This document shows, in pieces, positions 1 through 8,544 of a stretch of DNA of 37,138 nucleotides. The DNA lies in assembly GCA_015064885.1 (NCBI GenBank), contig SVRJ01000023.1, forward strand, positions 1-37,138, in the 5' to 3' direction. Position 1 is the stretch's first letter, and the number at the start of each line of letters is the position of its first letter. Under the pieces are notes generated by a model that saw nothing but the letters and a program-made list of their open reading frames with translations, was not told where the DNA came from and ran no database searches. A program made the translations under genes and the position numbers. The DNA comes from Oscillospiraceae bacterium (GTDB taxonomy: Bacteria; Bacillota; Clostridia; Oscillospirales; CAG-272).

Positions 1-1051
1 TGACTACGATATTACTTCGGGGGCGGTGTATCTTATAAGACCGTATCAGACTACGATCGATTCAAGCACCAAGCTGTTGACAATGAGCGTCGGTAGTGAT
101 TCAAATTCATTGTCTCTCAGTGGTTGGGAAACGGATTGGCATGATTCTTCACAGGCGTTTACAATTACCGATGTTGGTTCGTATGCTTATAAAATATCAG
201 CAATATTATCTACAAATCAATATAATGTTACCTTTGACAGTTCGGATTTGCCATACGATAATGAATATCTATTACCAAACAAAAATACACTATCAAACAC
301 ATTAAGTATGACAAACGACAGAACATTGCAACTACATTCATACACAGCTGTTGCTACTCAAAAATGGTATATATATTTTAAGAATGATGAATGTCATTTT
401 GTAAATGCATCCTTTACGTCTTATAATTTGCTATATTCATCTGCAAACAACTCGGTATTTGTTACAAACACAAATACAAACCAAAGTTGGTATATTACTC
501 GTATAGGTATTGACGTACCGTGTATAAAACAAATCACAGACTATTATTGCGGAGTTGCATCTACACTTCAAGTAATATATGGTGTAAACTCGTCTAAAGC
601 CAATACTTTGGGTAACAATTTGTGCGAGCAACTATATACACTTGCGGGAGAAGATCATATGAATGTTTCTGCGGGCAGTAGTGCAAGTTATACCGCAATA
701 AAAAACGCATTAAAAAATATACTTAATACTGACTATTCGGATCAGTACTTTAAAACAACCTCCGTAATATCGTCAAGAATAATAGGATCGATAAATAAAG
801 GATACCCGCTGATTGCAAAAGTTGAATCACGTAAGTTATCTTATTACCCGGATTCATATGCATATAATCCTAATAATCAAACGTTTGGGAAACATTACAT
901 ATGTATAATGGGATATGATATAAAAACAGATAAAGTAATAATAAATGATTGCAATTACAATGACAATTATTTTGGAATACGTGCAATTACTTTTAATGAT
1001 TTATACAACGCGGAAACAGTATTATTTCACTACTCGTATTATAATTCGTAA
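1..1051 (+). CDS. C39-like cysteine peptidase with ricin-like N-terminal modules (5' partial)
   Basis: The reading frame is open from base 2, and the first available start (GTG at 26) lies inside what looks like a domain, so the gene begins outside the window. Residue numbers here count from that GTG. The first ~160 residues resemble a ricin-type beta-trefoil: a 'VYLIRPYQT' strand near the start and two QxW-like motifs, QKW (112-114) and QSW (153-155). The C-terminal half looks like a C39-like/papain-fold peptidase (Peptidase_C39_2 type): Gln169 then Cys175 in YYCGVAS, His290 in GKHYICIMGYD and Asp308 in IINDCN, which would be the oxyanion Gln and the Cys-His-Asp triad. The likely role is an extracellular carbohydrate-binding protease, but the missing N-terminus hides any signal peptide. 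The DNA is much more AT-rich than the central genes. The next gene starts 32 bases downstream with no visible terminator between them, so they are probably co-transcribed. The family call is by motif only. Confidence 0.7.
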   Translation, partial: DYDITSGAVYLIRPYQTTIDSSTKLLTMSVGSDSNSLSLSGWETDWHDSSQAFTITDVGSYAYKISAILSTNQYNVTFDSSDLPYDNEYLLPNKNTLSNTLSMTNDRTLQLHSYTAVATQKWYIYFKNDECHFVNASFTSYNLLYSSANNSVFVTNTNTNQSWYITRIGIDVPCIKQITDYYCGVASTLQVIYGVNSSKANTLGNNLCEQLYTLAGEDHMNVSAGSSASYTAIKNALKNILNTDYSDQYFKTTSVISSRIIGSINKGYPLIAKVESRKLSYYPDSYAYNPNNQTFGKHYICIMGYDIKTDKVIINDCNYNDNYFGIRAITFNDLYNAETVLFHYSYYNS

Positions 1052-1083
1052 TTATTAATTAGTGTTTTTTAGGAGGATCCTTT

Positions 1084-1869
1084 ATGAAAAGCTATATTTT
1101 CAAAGTAACAACTATTGTTATTATAGTCGCCTTGCTTTTGCCTTCATTTGTTTTCATGGTAAATGCCTCTGAATCATCAAAACTAACCAATATTGAAGAT
1201 TTTGTAAATGACGCATTTATAAGATATATCAAAATACAGATGGGATCATTTTTAATAAATGAAGGTCCTTTACCAAACGGAATGAATGTAGATGATACAC
1301 GTAAAACATTTCTGTCCTCTTCTTCGGGAGAGACATATGACACTCCAAGGGACTATTGGTTTTTTAATAACGAACTGAATTTCAATACGCTAAAACAATG
1401 GGTCGATTACATGGAAGAATACTATACACCTGAAGCAACCCAAAGACTAATGCTTTCTTGGGGACGACAGGGCAAAGAATTATCCGGAATCGAATTGATT
1501 CGTTGGGATAAAGAATACAATGTTTTACGCTACTATCCCGGTGCACAAATACTATCATCTGAAGAATTGGGTGTAAAACAATTTGAGTCATTTTCAAATA
1601 ATATTGCGAATTTTGTTGTACTTGTTAGATCTGAATACTATAGAATGACAATAACAATAGAGAATACCGAAAAAGGTCTTAGAATTTCGGGAGGAACATT
1701 GTTCGATTATTTACAAGACAACATAATTCCTTCAGAGCGCATTGAATATTACGCTCCCCCGCATACCGGCGACGCGTCTTCCTACACGGTTCCCGCGCTC
1801 ACGGTCGCTGCGATCATATCTGTTGCCCTGCCCGTCACACTCCTCAGAAAACGCAGAAGAGTGGTGTGA
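1084..1869 (+). CDS. Secreted surface protein with sortase-like C-terminal signal
   Basis: The start is firm: AGGAGG lies 7 bases before ATG 1084. The 261-residue product has a signal peptide (Lys-containing N-terminus, hydrophobic stretch ~8-24, cleavage near VNASES). The C-terminus has the tripartite layout of a sortase substrate: PPHTGD, a hydrophobic segment (roughly TVPALTVAAIISVALPVTLL), then RKRRRVV. The motif is PHTG-D rather than canonical LPxTG. The middle of the protein is not recognised; it is acidic and contains a predicted helical stretch followed by a beta-like segment (residues ~160-215). Codon composition changes abruptly near base 1741: upstream is AT-rich like the preceding peptidase gene, while the last ~40 codons, holding the sorting signal, are GC-rich. 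The gene is probably in one unit with the peptidase and is followed by a strong terminator. Its function is unknown. Confidence 0.75.
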   Translation: MKSYIFKVTTIVIIVALLLPSFVFMVNASESSKLTNIEDFVNDAFIRYIKIQMGSFLINEGPLPNGMNVDDTRKTFLSSSSGETYDTPRDYWFFNNELNFNTLKQWVDYMEEYYTPEATQRLMLSWGRQGKELSGIELIRWDKEYNVLRYYPGAQILSSEELGVKQFESFSNNIANFVVLVRSEYYRMTITIENTEKGLRISGGTLFDYLQDNIIPSERIEYYAPPHTGDASSYTVPALTVAAIISVALPVTLLRKRRRVV

Positions 1870-1878
1870 GTAGTGCGC

Positions 1879-1898
1879 CCCGCCTCCGCCGAGGTGGG
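1879..1898. repeat. Small GC-rich hairpin
   Basis: CCCGCCTC (1879-1886) pairs with GAGGTGGG (1891-1898), one G-T pair, with a 4-base loop. A close relative, longer and perfect, is at 27420-27442. Both sit just downstream of an AT-rich gene pair. Confidence 0.55.
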
Positions 1899-1901
1899 TG
1901 C

Positions 1902-1946
1902 AAAAAGCAACCGGACGCTGCTGCGTCCGGTTGCTTTTTGTTTTTT
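1902..1946 (+). terminator. Bidirectional intrinsic terminator
   Basis: A perfect 17-bp stem (1902-1918 with 1923-1939) closes on a TGCT loop. Ts follow on the + strand and As precede it, so it can end both the surface-protein gene from the left and the lipoprotein gene at 1995-2681 from the right. Confidence 0.9.
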
Positions 1947-1994
1947 ATAGAGCTTTCGCTATATTGTATCGGAGTGAGCGCGCATAAAAACGTA

Positions 1995-2681
1995 TCAGCT
2001 TCCAAACGACCTCGGAGCCTGCTTGTATACCGTGGTCACCTCGGAAAGCGGAACACCGCCGAGAACAGACCTTTCAACGGGAACAAGATCAAGCGCAGTT
2101 GAAACGTAGCCGGTTCCGTTGGAATAATCGTTATGCCACTCGATATCCTGTGTTATCGTGAGAACCTTTGTATCGCGGTCAAATTCAACCGTATAAAAGG
2201 TGAAATTCATCATAGCTTCGGAAGAGTATCTCTCGATTGCAATTATGAAGTAGTTATCGAGAACGTCGGAGTTGTACACGTCGTTAACGGTATACTTTTT
2301 CGTTGAGCTTACGACGTTTGAAAGGACGTCGTGATCATCTATAAGCAGATAGAAGAAGCCCTTGTATCCACTGTGTCTGTGCTCCTCCGGAACCGTGTAA
2401 TAAAGCGGATCGTTCTTGTATGCGTCGAGAAAATCTTTCGTTCCGGGGTCGGTAACGTACCATCCCTCGGGCACACTTTTGTCGAATGGCAAACGGCTTA
2501 TGTTTTGACAAAAGGTGAGCTTGATGGTCTTCTTAGCCTCGGCGTTGGCATCCGGTACGGTTATTACGTCATGCTCTGCGGACGTTCCTTTTTCCTTGCC
2601 GAACTTAATTCCGCCTTCCGCGCAGGAAACGGCAGAAAGAAGCATCACTGTAATTAAAACTGCGGATAAAAATTTTCTCAT
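1995..2681 (-). CDS. Putative lipoprotein, function unknown
   Basis: A GGAGG ribosome binding site lies 7 bases before the ATG (complement of 2681). The 228-residue product starts with a lipoprotein signal peptide: MRKF, a hydrophobic core, then lipobox AVSC with Cys20, so the mature protein is expected to be lipid-anchored on the outer face of the membrane. The mature part has no motif I recognise. It is rich in aromatic residues and Asp, with alternating beta-like stretches such as NYFIIAIERYSS and MNFTFYTVEFDRDTKVLTIT that suggest a compact beta-rich domain. It lies downstream of another lipoprotein gene on the same strand (106 bases apart) and ends at the bidirectional terminator. An extended -10 (TGCTATAAT, -10 near 2718-2723) may give it its own promoter. 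Confidence 0.75.
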   Translation of the reverse strand: MRKFLSAVLITVMLLSAVSCAEGGIKFGKEKGTSAEHDVITVPDANAEAKKTIKLTFCQNISRLPFDKSVPEGWYVTDPGTKDFLDAYKNDPLYYTVPEEHRHSGYKGFFYLLIDDHDVLSNVVSSTKKYTVNDVYNSDVLDNYFIIAIERYSSEAMMNFTFYTVEFDRDTKVLTITQDIEWHNDYSNGTGYVSTALDLVPVERSVLGGVPLSEVTTVYKQAPRSFGS

Positions 2682-2749
2682 ATGTGCCTCCTTAGTCTTA
2701 TTTCCAATTTTACGATATTATTATAGCATATATTTGTTAACCCTCTGCG

Positions 2750-2772
2750 CAAAAAAAACTAACAAATTGTTA
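2750..2772 (-). terminator. Weak AT-rich terminator-like palindrome
   Basis: The near-perfect palindrome TAACAAATTGTTA (2760-2772) is followed on the - strand by a run of about eight Ts. It lies just downstream of the lipoprotein gene at 2788-3780. The stem is AT-rich, so termination would be weak; it could equally be an operator for the next gene. Confidence 0.4.
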
Positions 2773-2787
2773 ACGTTGCCGTTTATG

Positions 2788-3780
2788 TTACTGCTCGTCC
2801 CTTGTAAATGACAGAGCAAGCTTATTGAGAGTGATGCTGTCATCACCAAAAGCGATGCTTTCCTTACTTTTATCGTTATATTCTATATTCAGCGTCAGGT
2901 TGTCCAGCTTCCATTTGCCTATTATCTCTGTTTCTTCTGTCACGCTTCCGTTCTCGGCAAGAACGGTTTTGACAAGCTCTATTTCGGATGAATAGTAGTT
3001 GAAGCGGAGATACTGTGCATGCTCGCCCTCGCCGACCCATTCCTCTGATATAAGAGACATTGTGTTTTTTGCATCGATGCCCGCCTCGGTTTCGAGGTCG
3101 CTTTCTCTTATATAATATTCGGACCTTATATTGTCGTACATGACAATACCGCCGCAGAGAAGGGCGTATTCGTATTCCGCTCTGTAGGTGTCGCTTGGAT
3201 ATCTGTTGGATACGGTGATGAGTATTTCATTATAGCCCATGCCGTTTTCGGTATATCTTACCGACTCACTGTTTGCCCAGGAGCCTGTGTGGAGGACTTT
3301 ATTCTGCATATTGCCTGCGCGGTATTCGTATGCGTTCTCGCTCAGCACGTAGAAGTTATCGTTTGCGTCGCCGTTTCTGTACCACTTTCCGACAAATGCG
3401 CTGAGGTCGGGCGCTTCGACGGGAGAGCCCTTTACGTATTTTACCTTCTCACCGCTTACGTCTGTAAGACTGTCACCCGAAAGCATAAACTGAACGTATC
3501 CTATCGCAGAGATATCTACGGTGATAATATTTCCGCTTGCGGAGCAGATGTATTTTTCACTTGCAATGCCGTATTTGCTGTAGCACGTGAGCGAACCCTC
3601 GGCTGCGTTTATCATGAATATATCGGCAAGCGCGCTGACCTCATCGCTTTTATATCCGTCAGGGCGGCACCACCAGCCGTCAAACGCGTAAAGATCGTTA
3701 TCTTTTCGGTTCCCTCCGCATGATGGGAGGAGAAGGCATACGAGCATCAGAGCCATAAAAAGTGCAAGGTATCTTTTCAT
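2788..3780 (-). CDS. Putative lipoprotein with lipocalin-like repeats
   Basis: A GGAGG site precedes the ATG (complement of 3780) by 7 bases. The 330-residue product begins MKRYLALFMALMLV and continues to lipobox LPSC (Cys21), giving a lipid-anchored extracytoplasmic protein. The mature region seems to hold three related beta-rich units, each with a 'G-x-W' strand: FDGWWCRPDG (~34-43), FVGKWYRNGD (~129-138) and IIGKWKLDNLTLNIEY (~285-300). The last resembles the lipocalin-like or DUF-type 'GTWxLDGNTLTI' repeats common in clostridial lipoproteins. No enzyme motif was seen. A -10 hexamer TATAAT (complement of 3811-3816) lies upstream with a poor -35. A role as a surface-binding or sensory lipoprotein is inference. 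Confidence 0.75.
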   Translation of the reverse strand: MKRYLALFMALMLVCLLLPSCGGNRKDNDLYAFDGWWCRPDGYKSDEVSALADIFMINAAEGSLTCYSKYGIASEKYICSASGNIITVDISAIGYVQFMLSGDSLTDVSGEKVKYVKGSPVEAPDLSAFVGKWYRNGDANDNFYVLSENAYEYRAGNMQNKVLHTGSWANSESVRYTENGMGYNEILITVSNRYPSDTYRAEYEYALLCGGIVMYDNIRSEYYIRESDLETEAGIDAKNTMSLISEEWVGEGEHAQYLRFNYYSSEIELVKTVLAENGSVTEETEIIGKWKLDNLTLNIEYNDKSKESIAFGDDSITLNKLALSFTRDEQ

Positions 3781-3897
3781 AAAAAACCTCCGTATGTAGT
3801 ATCTATAAATATTATACCAAAAAAGTAATAGTTTTTTGATATGTTAAGAAAAACAGACAATTCACAGGGTAACCGTCTCGTTTTATGGGGGTGCCTA

Positions 3898-3926
3898 TTG
3901 ACATTTGAGCGTTTTTATGCTATAAT
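3898..3926 (+). promoter_or_regulatory. Consensus sigma-A promoter of the HAD phosphatase
   Basis: TTGACA (3898-3903), a 17-base spacer and TATAAT (3921-3926), ending 39 bases before the chosen start codon. Confidence 0.9.
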
Positions 3927-3965
3927 ATATCGGTAAAATAACATATGATCAAAGGAGCAAATAAT

Positions 3966-4676
3966 ATGATAAAGCTTGTGGCATTTGACCTTGACGGAAC
4001 TCTTACACAGCACAAGACAAAGCTCGGAGACAAGAACAGAAGCGTGCTTGACAGACTCGGAGAGAAATACAAGCTTCTTATGGTAGGGGCAGGGCAGTGT
4101 GCGAGAATATTCAATCAGATGGACGGATATCCGATAGATATAATAGGAAACTACGGACTCCAGTATGCAAAATATGATGCTGAGACAAGATCGCTTAACG
4201 TCGTACGCGACGCCGTTCTCCCTTGTGACAGAGACTCTGTTTCGAAGAGAGTATGGGCACTCAGAGAAAAGTACGGTATGACAGAATTCAGAGGAGAAAG
4301 CGTTGAATTTCACCCCTCGGGATGCGTTACCTTTGCGATCCTCGGAACAAAGGCGCTCCAGGAGGACAAGCTCGCATACGATCCCGACCGTTCAAAGCGC
4401 AGAAAGATATACGCTGAGGTGTGCGAGAATTTTGACGAATACGTGGTGTTTGTAGGCGGTTCATCATCCTTTGATATGGCACCCAAGCCCTATAACAAGT
4501 ATTACGCACTCGACCTCTACTGCAAGGAAAACGGCCTTTCACATGATGAGGTGGTATTTGTGGGTGATGACTACGGAATGGGCGGAAATGATGAATCGGT
4601 ATACAGCTCTGATTTCAATTTCATTTGCGTTGATGATTACGAAAAGCTTGAGGAAGCTGTAAAGGATCTTCTTTGA
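3966..4676 (+). CDS. HAD-superfamily (IIB, phosphomannomutase-like) phosphatase
   Basis: The start at 3966 is preferred over the upstream in-frame ATG at 3945 because AAAGGAG (3951-3957) lies between them, 8 bases before 3966. The 236-residue product has the HAD motifs: motif I DLDGT with nucleophile and acid Asp8 and Asp10, a later Lys in APKPYNKYYAL, and motif IV VGDDYGMGGNDESVY. The segment IDIIGNYGLQYAKYD resembles the cap region of the eukaryotic-type phosphomannomutase/Cof-like subgroup. The expected activity is a Mg-dependent phosphatase or phosphosugar mutase in the cytoplasm; the substrate cannot be read from sequence. It is monocistronic, with its own promoter and terminator, between two leftward units. 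Confidence 0.85.
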   Translation: MIKLVAFDLDGTLTQHKTKLGDKNRSVLDRLGEKYKLLMVGAGQCARIFNQMDGYPIDIIGNYGLQYAKYDAETRSLNVVRDAVLPCDRDSVSKRVWALREKYGMTEFRGESVEFHPSGCVTFAILGTKALQEDKLAYDPDRSKRRKIYAEVCENFDEYVVFVGGSSSFDMAPKPYNKYYALDLYCKENGLSHDEVVFVGDDYGMGGNDESVYSSDFNFICVDDYEKLEEAVKDLL

Positions 4677-4684
4677 TATAAGAA

Positions 4685-4718
4685 CACCGACAGGAATATG
4701 CCCTGTCGGTGATTTTTT
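4685..4718 (+). terminator. Intrinsic terminator after the HAD gene
   Basis: CACCGACAGG (4685-4694) pairs perfectly with CCTGTCGGTG (4702-4711), followed by a T run (4713-4718). The hairpin touches the stop codon of the convergent gene at 4717, so it may serve both strands. Confidence 0.85.
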
Positions 4719-6510
4719 ATCCGGGTATAACGTTTTTAATTATACACTTGAAGTCTTTTGGCGAGCTTCCGCCGTAGATATCGTATATGTGTCTTTGGCT
4801 ATCGTCTGTCAGTCCGTCAAAGGTGTAGAGATAGAAGCAGCCGTCGTATATCTGTATTTTTTCGGCGTTTTCGCCTTCAAGCAGAAGGACGCCCTTGCTT
4901 CCTTTGCTCGAGTGGTAGTAGTCGTTTTCGGAATTGTCTGCGTTATACTTTGCGTATATTACCGTGTTGTATCCGAATTTTACGTCGGTCACATCCTCGT
5001 CTATCATGTAAGAGGAGTTTTTGTCAGAGTAATAAAGCTTACCGTCAGAATCCTTAACGTAAATTGACGTTTCGTTGTCGCAGATATATATTGACGGGAT
5101 GCGTTCATCTGTATCAAGCTTCAGGTAAGGCTTGGCACTGCCGCCGCCGTCCGTGGAGTAGCGATATATTTTTCTCTCGTTCTTATCAAGGTAGAAGCAA
5201 TAGTCATCCGGATACCAGTACTTGTAGTCACCGTGATCTATCGTCTTTGCGGTGTTGTATATATACGCATTTTCGGACAGGCATACGAGCTCGTAATTAT
5301 CGTTTATATGAAAGAGAACGTCGTTATACGCGAAGAGGTGTCCCTTGAGAGTGGTTTCGTTTTCGGTGAGGCTTGAGCATGCGTTGTGCTCCTCTTTTGG
5401 GACGCTTCCTATCTTTTTTGCAGTCCCCTCACCGTGATATATATATGCCTCACCGTTTGATATGATCAGCATATCGCTCATATTATCCGAGAAAATTACA
5501 GATGATGTTCCTTCAAATATAACGGTGGTATTTCCTCCCGCTTCAACCTTTACTATAGCATCGTCCGATCCTCTTCTTCCGTATATTGCATCTCCCGTAT
5601 CGTTTATTGCAAACGCTCTTACGCCTTCGCAAAAGAGTGAGACGTTTTCGCCGTCATGCACGTAAAGCTTGTAGTGCTTGTTGTCCCAGGTGTTTACCGC
5701 AGTGTATTTTCCGTTTACCGAGACGCATCCTACAGAGAGGTTATTTGCGGGAATGACAGCCTTCTTTCCGCTTTCCGGGGTATAGTAGACGGTGGAATTT
5801 ATCTGAGCATCAAAATATGTTATGATCCCTTCGTCAAATGAGGTAAATCCGTCATGTATGTCAAAAGCCTTGACACTGTTTTGTGTAAGCGTAACAGTCT
5901 CTTCGGTGATGAAATTGAACACGTGCACGTTGTAGGAGTCTGCGTTCATAGAGCCGGACTTTTTGTTTTCGGTGGCGTATACAAGGTAGTCCTTATAAAT
6001 ATATCTTTTTGACATAGTAAGCTCTATTGTCTTTTCCACCTTGGTTCTGTCACGTGAGAGGAGAACAAGACCGTCATAGGATATGAACCACATTCGCTGA
6101 TTTGAGTCAATATGCGTGCTGAACATGCCCCGATGGTCAAATTCTTTTATCCCCTTCGGTGTCACCACGTAGCTGTCAAACACATTTTCTCCGTTTTTGT
6201 CATCATACGATCTTCGAAAGTACAGGTGGTAGTTATCCGGGCTTGATATCCCCATAGAGCTTTTTCTGCCTGCAGTATTTACTCTGCCGGGAATTATCTC
6301 GCCGTTCAGTATAAAGTAGTAAGCATCCTTCTCTACAGAATACACGGGAATTATCTCGTGCTTGGGCTCTCCTATCTTGGTGTTAGCAATAACGGTAAAA
6401 ACAACGTACGCGAGTAAAACAAGCACGAGAAATATCCCGAGGAGGGTAACGAGCCTGCTTTGGGTGAGTCTTTTTTTATTTGCTGCTACGCCTTCTTTTT
6501 TGCTTTCCAT
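4717..6510 (-). CDS. Membrane-anchored beta-rich (propeller-like) protein, last gene of the ABC operon
   Basis: AGGAG lies 6 bases before the ATG (complement of 6510), and the preceding gene ends only 2 bases upstream, so the two are translationally close. The 597 residues start with a charged N-terminus, a single transmembrane segment (~22-43, VTLLGIFLVLVLLAYVVFTVI) and then a long extracytoplasmic region. That region is built from many short beta strands with 'YxxDxxxKxIYRY'- and 'SIYVKDSDGKLYYSD'-like repeats, which suggest a beta-propeller, although the blades cannot be counted confidently. No catalytic motif was found. As the final gene of a GntR-controlled ABC operon, it could be a sensor or accessory subunit outside the cell; that is inference. 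Confidence 0.7.
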   Translation of the reverse strand: MESKKEGVAANKKRLTQSRLVTLLGIFLVLVLLAYVVFTVIANTKIGEPKHEIIPVYSVEKDAYYFILNGEIIPGRVNTAGRKSSMGISSPDNYHLYFRRSYDDKNGENVFDSYVVTPKGIKEFDHRGMFSTHIDSNQRMWFISYDGLVLLSRDRTKVEKTIELTMSKRYIYKDYLVYATENKKSGSMNADSYNVHVFNFITEETVTLTQNSVKAFDIHDGFTSFDEGIITYFDAQINSTVYYTPESGKKAVIPANNLSVGCVSVNGKYTAVNTWDNKHYKLYVHDGENVSLFCEGVRAFAINDTGDAIYGRRGSDDAIVKVEAGGNTTVIFEGTSSVIFSDNMSDMLIISNGEAYIYHGEGTAKKIGSVPKEEHNACSSLTENETTLKGHLFAYNDVLFHINDNYELVCLSENAYIYNTAKTIDHGDYKYWYPDDYCFYLDKNERKIYRYSTDGGGSAKPYLKLDTDERIPSIYICDNETSIYVKDSDGKLYYSDKNSSYMIDEDVTDVKFGYNTVIYAKYNADNSENDYYHSSKGSKGVLLLEGENAEKIQIYDGCFYLYTFDGLTDDSQRHIYDIYGGSSPKDFKCIIKNVIPG

Positions 6511-6512
6511 AG

Positions 6513-7409
6513 TTACTCCTTTTTGTCCGAAAGTGCACGGAGTTCTTCTATAAATTCGCTGACATCTGTTTGTTCGAGTAAAGCTGCAAATTCATTGTCG
6601 CTATAATAACGGATGTCTTCCAATTTCATACGCTTATCTGCGGTGAACTCCACTATTCCGCCGCTGACAAGGTGATATTCGTGCCCGTATACGTATCTGT
6701 TTTCTTCATGTAGATCTTTCATAGTGACATTCATAGTGACATTGCTTATATCAAATTCGACAAACGGATATTCACATTTGAAGGCCTTCGGATACAGTTC
6801 GAAATGACTGTATTTGTTCATATTGTGCGAATATACTTTTGCTACATCAATACTTGATACAAGAGAAGGATTCACACAGAGCATGACACCGGTGTACTGC
6901 AAAAAGTTTTCGAAAGTTATATTTGACGAGGGAGTTGCGACCTTGAAGAAAAGCGCGTAATACACGTTTTTGCCGTCAGCGTTCACACTCCTTAACACTA
7001 TCGTGCAGAGTGAGTCGCTGAGCTTTTTGATGTATTCTATTTGTGTATTTTCACGATAAAACGTACGCAGTACGTAGTAAGAGCTTTTTCGCGAACCTAT
7101 AAAGTTCACCTCTGACATATATTCCTTTGACTGCACCTCGGTTATCTCTTCAATACTATCGCACGAGAGATCTGCTATATCATTCAACATGCTTCGCTGA
7201 CTGTAGTTATAGTGTCTGTATACGTTAGACAAGTTTTTATAATAGATATCAAGCATTTCGTCCGGTGTTTTGACGTGGCTTTTTGCGGTGACGTCAAGCC
7301 AAGGCAAAATCACTAAATGGGTGAAAAATATCATAGCTATGATAACAGAGGTAGCAATTATACTTCGTAAAGACGGATGGAGTTTTTTTAGTATATGAGC
7401 TTTTTTCAT
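6513..7409 (-). CDS. Membrane-anchored protein, paralog of the product at 9447-10295
   Basis: AGGAGG lies 7 bases before the ATG (complement of 7409). The 298-residue product has a basic N-terminus, one transmembrane segment (~17-37, SIIATSVIIAMIFFTHLVILP) and an extracytoplasmic domain. It is a diverged paralog of the operon's other anchored protein: both have the segments SVNADGKNVYYALFF / SVRSDNYFWHNYAFY and YTGVMLCVNP / YTGVFLCVPP at equivalent places. The family is not recognised. It lies between permease 2 and the beta-rich protein. The 73-base gap upstream contains a small hairpin (TTCCGC/GCGGA near 7425-7441) that may tune relative expression. It is probably an accessory subunit of the ABC system. 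Confidence 0.72.
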   Translation of the reverse strand: MKKAHILKKLHPSLRSIIATSVIIAMIFFTHLVILPWLDVTAKSHVKTPDEMLDIYYKNLSNVYRHYNYSQRSMLNDIADLSCDSIEEITEVQSKEYMSEVNFIGSRKSSYYVLRTFYRENTQIEYIKKLSDSLCTIVLRSVNADGKNVYYALFFKVATPSSNITFENFLQYTGVMLCVNPSLVSSIDVAKVYSHNMNKYSHFELYPKAFKCEYPFVEFDISNVTMNVTMKDLHEENRYVYGHEYHLVSGGIVEFTADKRMKLEDIRYYSDNEFAALLEQTDVSEFIEELRALSDKKE

Positions 7410-7482
7410 ATCGTCCTCCTGTTCTTCCGCGTCAGCGGAGCATTTCTTTTTTGCAAATAATAAGATCTCATACCTTCACCTC

Positions 7483-8544
7483 TCACAGAAACTGAAATAC
7501 CAATGCCGCGGCGATAGTGAACAGGTCCTCAAGCTTTATCTTGAAGGAACGGCGGTATATGATGTAACCTATCAGCATCGCCATGAGAATAAGTATGTTT
7601 GTCAATGCGGAGCTGTCTATACTTCCGACCATAAGCGAGAAGCCGAATGCGGGAATTATAAATCTGTATCCGAATACAGAGTCTGAAATATCCCCCGCCT
7701 TTTCCGCGCGGTAGCGAGACACCGTGAAAACATATCCGACCGTGCAGAGAATTCCGATAACGAGCCAGATGATAAGAGTCGTGAGAAGCTCTCTGTCATT
7801 AAAAAATTCAAGAGTTGTCGTGCTTTTGTAATAGTCATCAAAGATGTATTCATCTACCTTTCCGTCGAAAAATCCGAGTATTTCTGCAAGCCTTTCGACT
7901 ATCCTGCTGAAAGACTCCACTATGACGTCAGTGTGTAATATCTTTCTCGAAAAGTAGGAAATGAATATCCGGGTTTCAAAAAGAGACGATGCTTTTTCAA
8001 GTATAAAGTACACCGCTCCGTAAAAGCCTGCCACAAAGACTATCCCGTCTCCGAGTGTGTTAGCTTTTCCGAAGATAAATATAACGAATGAATAGATACA
8101 CAGAGAGAAGAGAAGGGTGACAAAGAACATGGGGATCATATGTACGGTTGCAAAATATCCGTTTCTTCCTGCGATGAGAGTAGTGAAATTAGCGGTCAGA
8201 AACGCTGCAAGGCTGATGAATATCAGCTGTATAATTCCGGACAGGTAATGTGCCGCGGCAATAGATCTCCTCTTTATTGGGAGGGAAAATACCACGTCAA
8301 GCGTTTTGCCGTCTTTAAGAGAGTAGGTCTCGAGGATGGGAAGCAGGACAGAAAGCGCGAGCATCACTACTCCTGCGGAGTCGGTTGAGGAATTCTGAAA
8401 ATAACGGCCGTTTTCATATCGCAGTACCGTTATATTCTCTATGCACAGAACGAAGACGAAAACAGAAGCTATGAGAGTCAATATGAGGGTACGAATAGCA
8501 CTGCTTTTCAGTCTGTAGAGCATATATTTGTTAAAGTGCTTCAT
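7483..8544 (-). CDS. ABC-2-type permease subunit (copy 2)
   Basis: The ATG (complement of 8544) overlaps the ATPase stop codon in an ATGA, indicating translational coupling. The 353-residue product has about seven or more hydrophobic segments, including an N-terminal one (~15-33), a long block from ~70 to 180 and a C-terminal pair. The motif DVVFSLPIKRRSIAAAHYLSG (~78-98) is typical of ABC-2 permeases of the YtrC/YtrD and bacitracin-type exporters. AEKAGDISDSVFGYRFIIP and YRRSFKIKLEDL near the end match the other permease of this operon closely, so the two arose by duplication and may form a heterodimer around ATPase dimers. The substrate is unknown. Confidence 0.85.
   Translation of the reverse strand: MKHFNKYMLYRLKSSAIRTLILTLIASVFVFVLCIENITVLRYENGRYFQNSSTDSAGVVMLALSVLLPILETYSLKDGKTLDVVFSLPIKRRSIAAAHYLSGIIQLIFISLAAFLTANFTTLIAGRNGYFATVHMIPMFFVTLLFSLCIYSFVIFIFGKANTLGDGIVFVAGFYGAVYFILEKASSLFETRIFISYFSRKILHTDVIVESFSRIVERLAEILGFFDGKVDEYIFDDYYKSTTTLEFFNDRELLTTLIIWLVIGILCTVGYVFTVSRYRAEKAGDISDSVFGYRFIIPAFGFSLMVGSIDSSALTNILILMAMLIGYIIYRRSFKIKLEDLFTIAAALVFQFL

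Noticed and set aside
1866-2102. Short rightward frame across the bidirectional terminator
   Set aside because: It reads through the terminator hairpin and opposes the lipoprotein gene.
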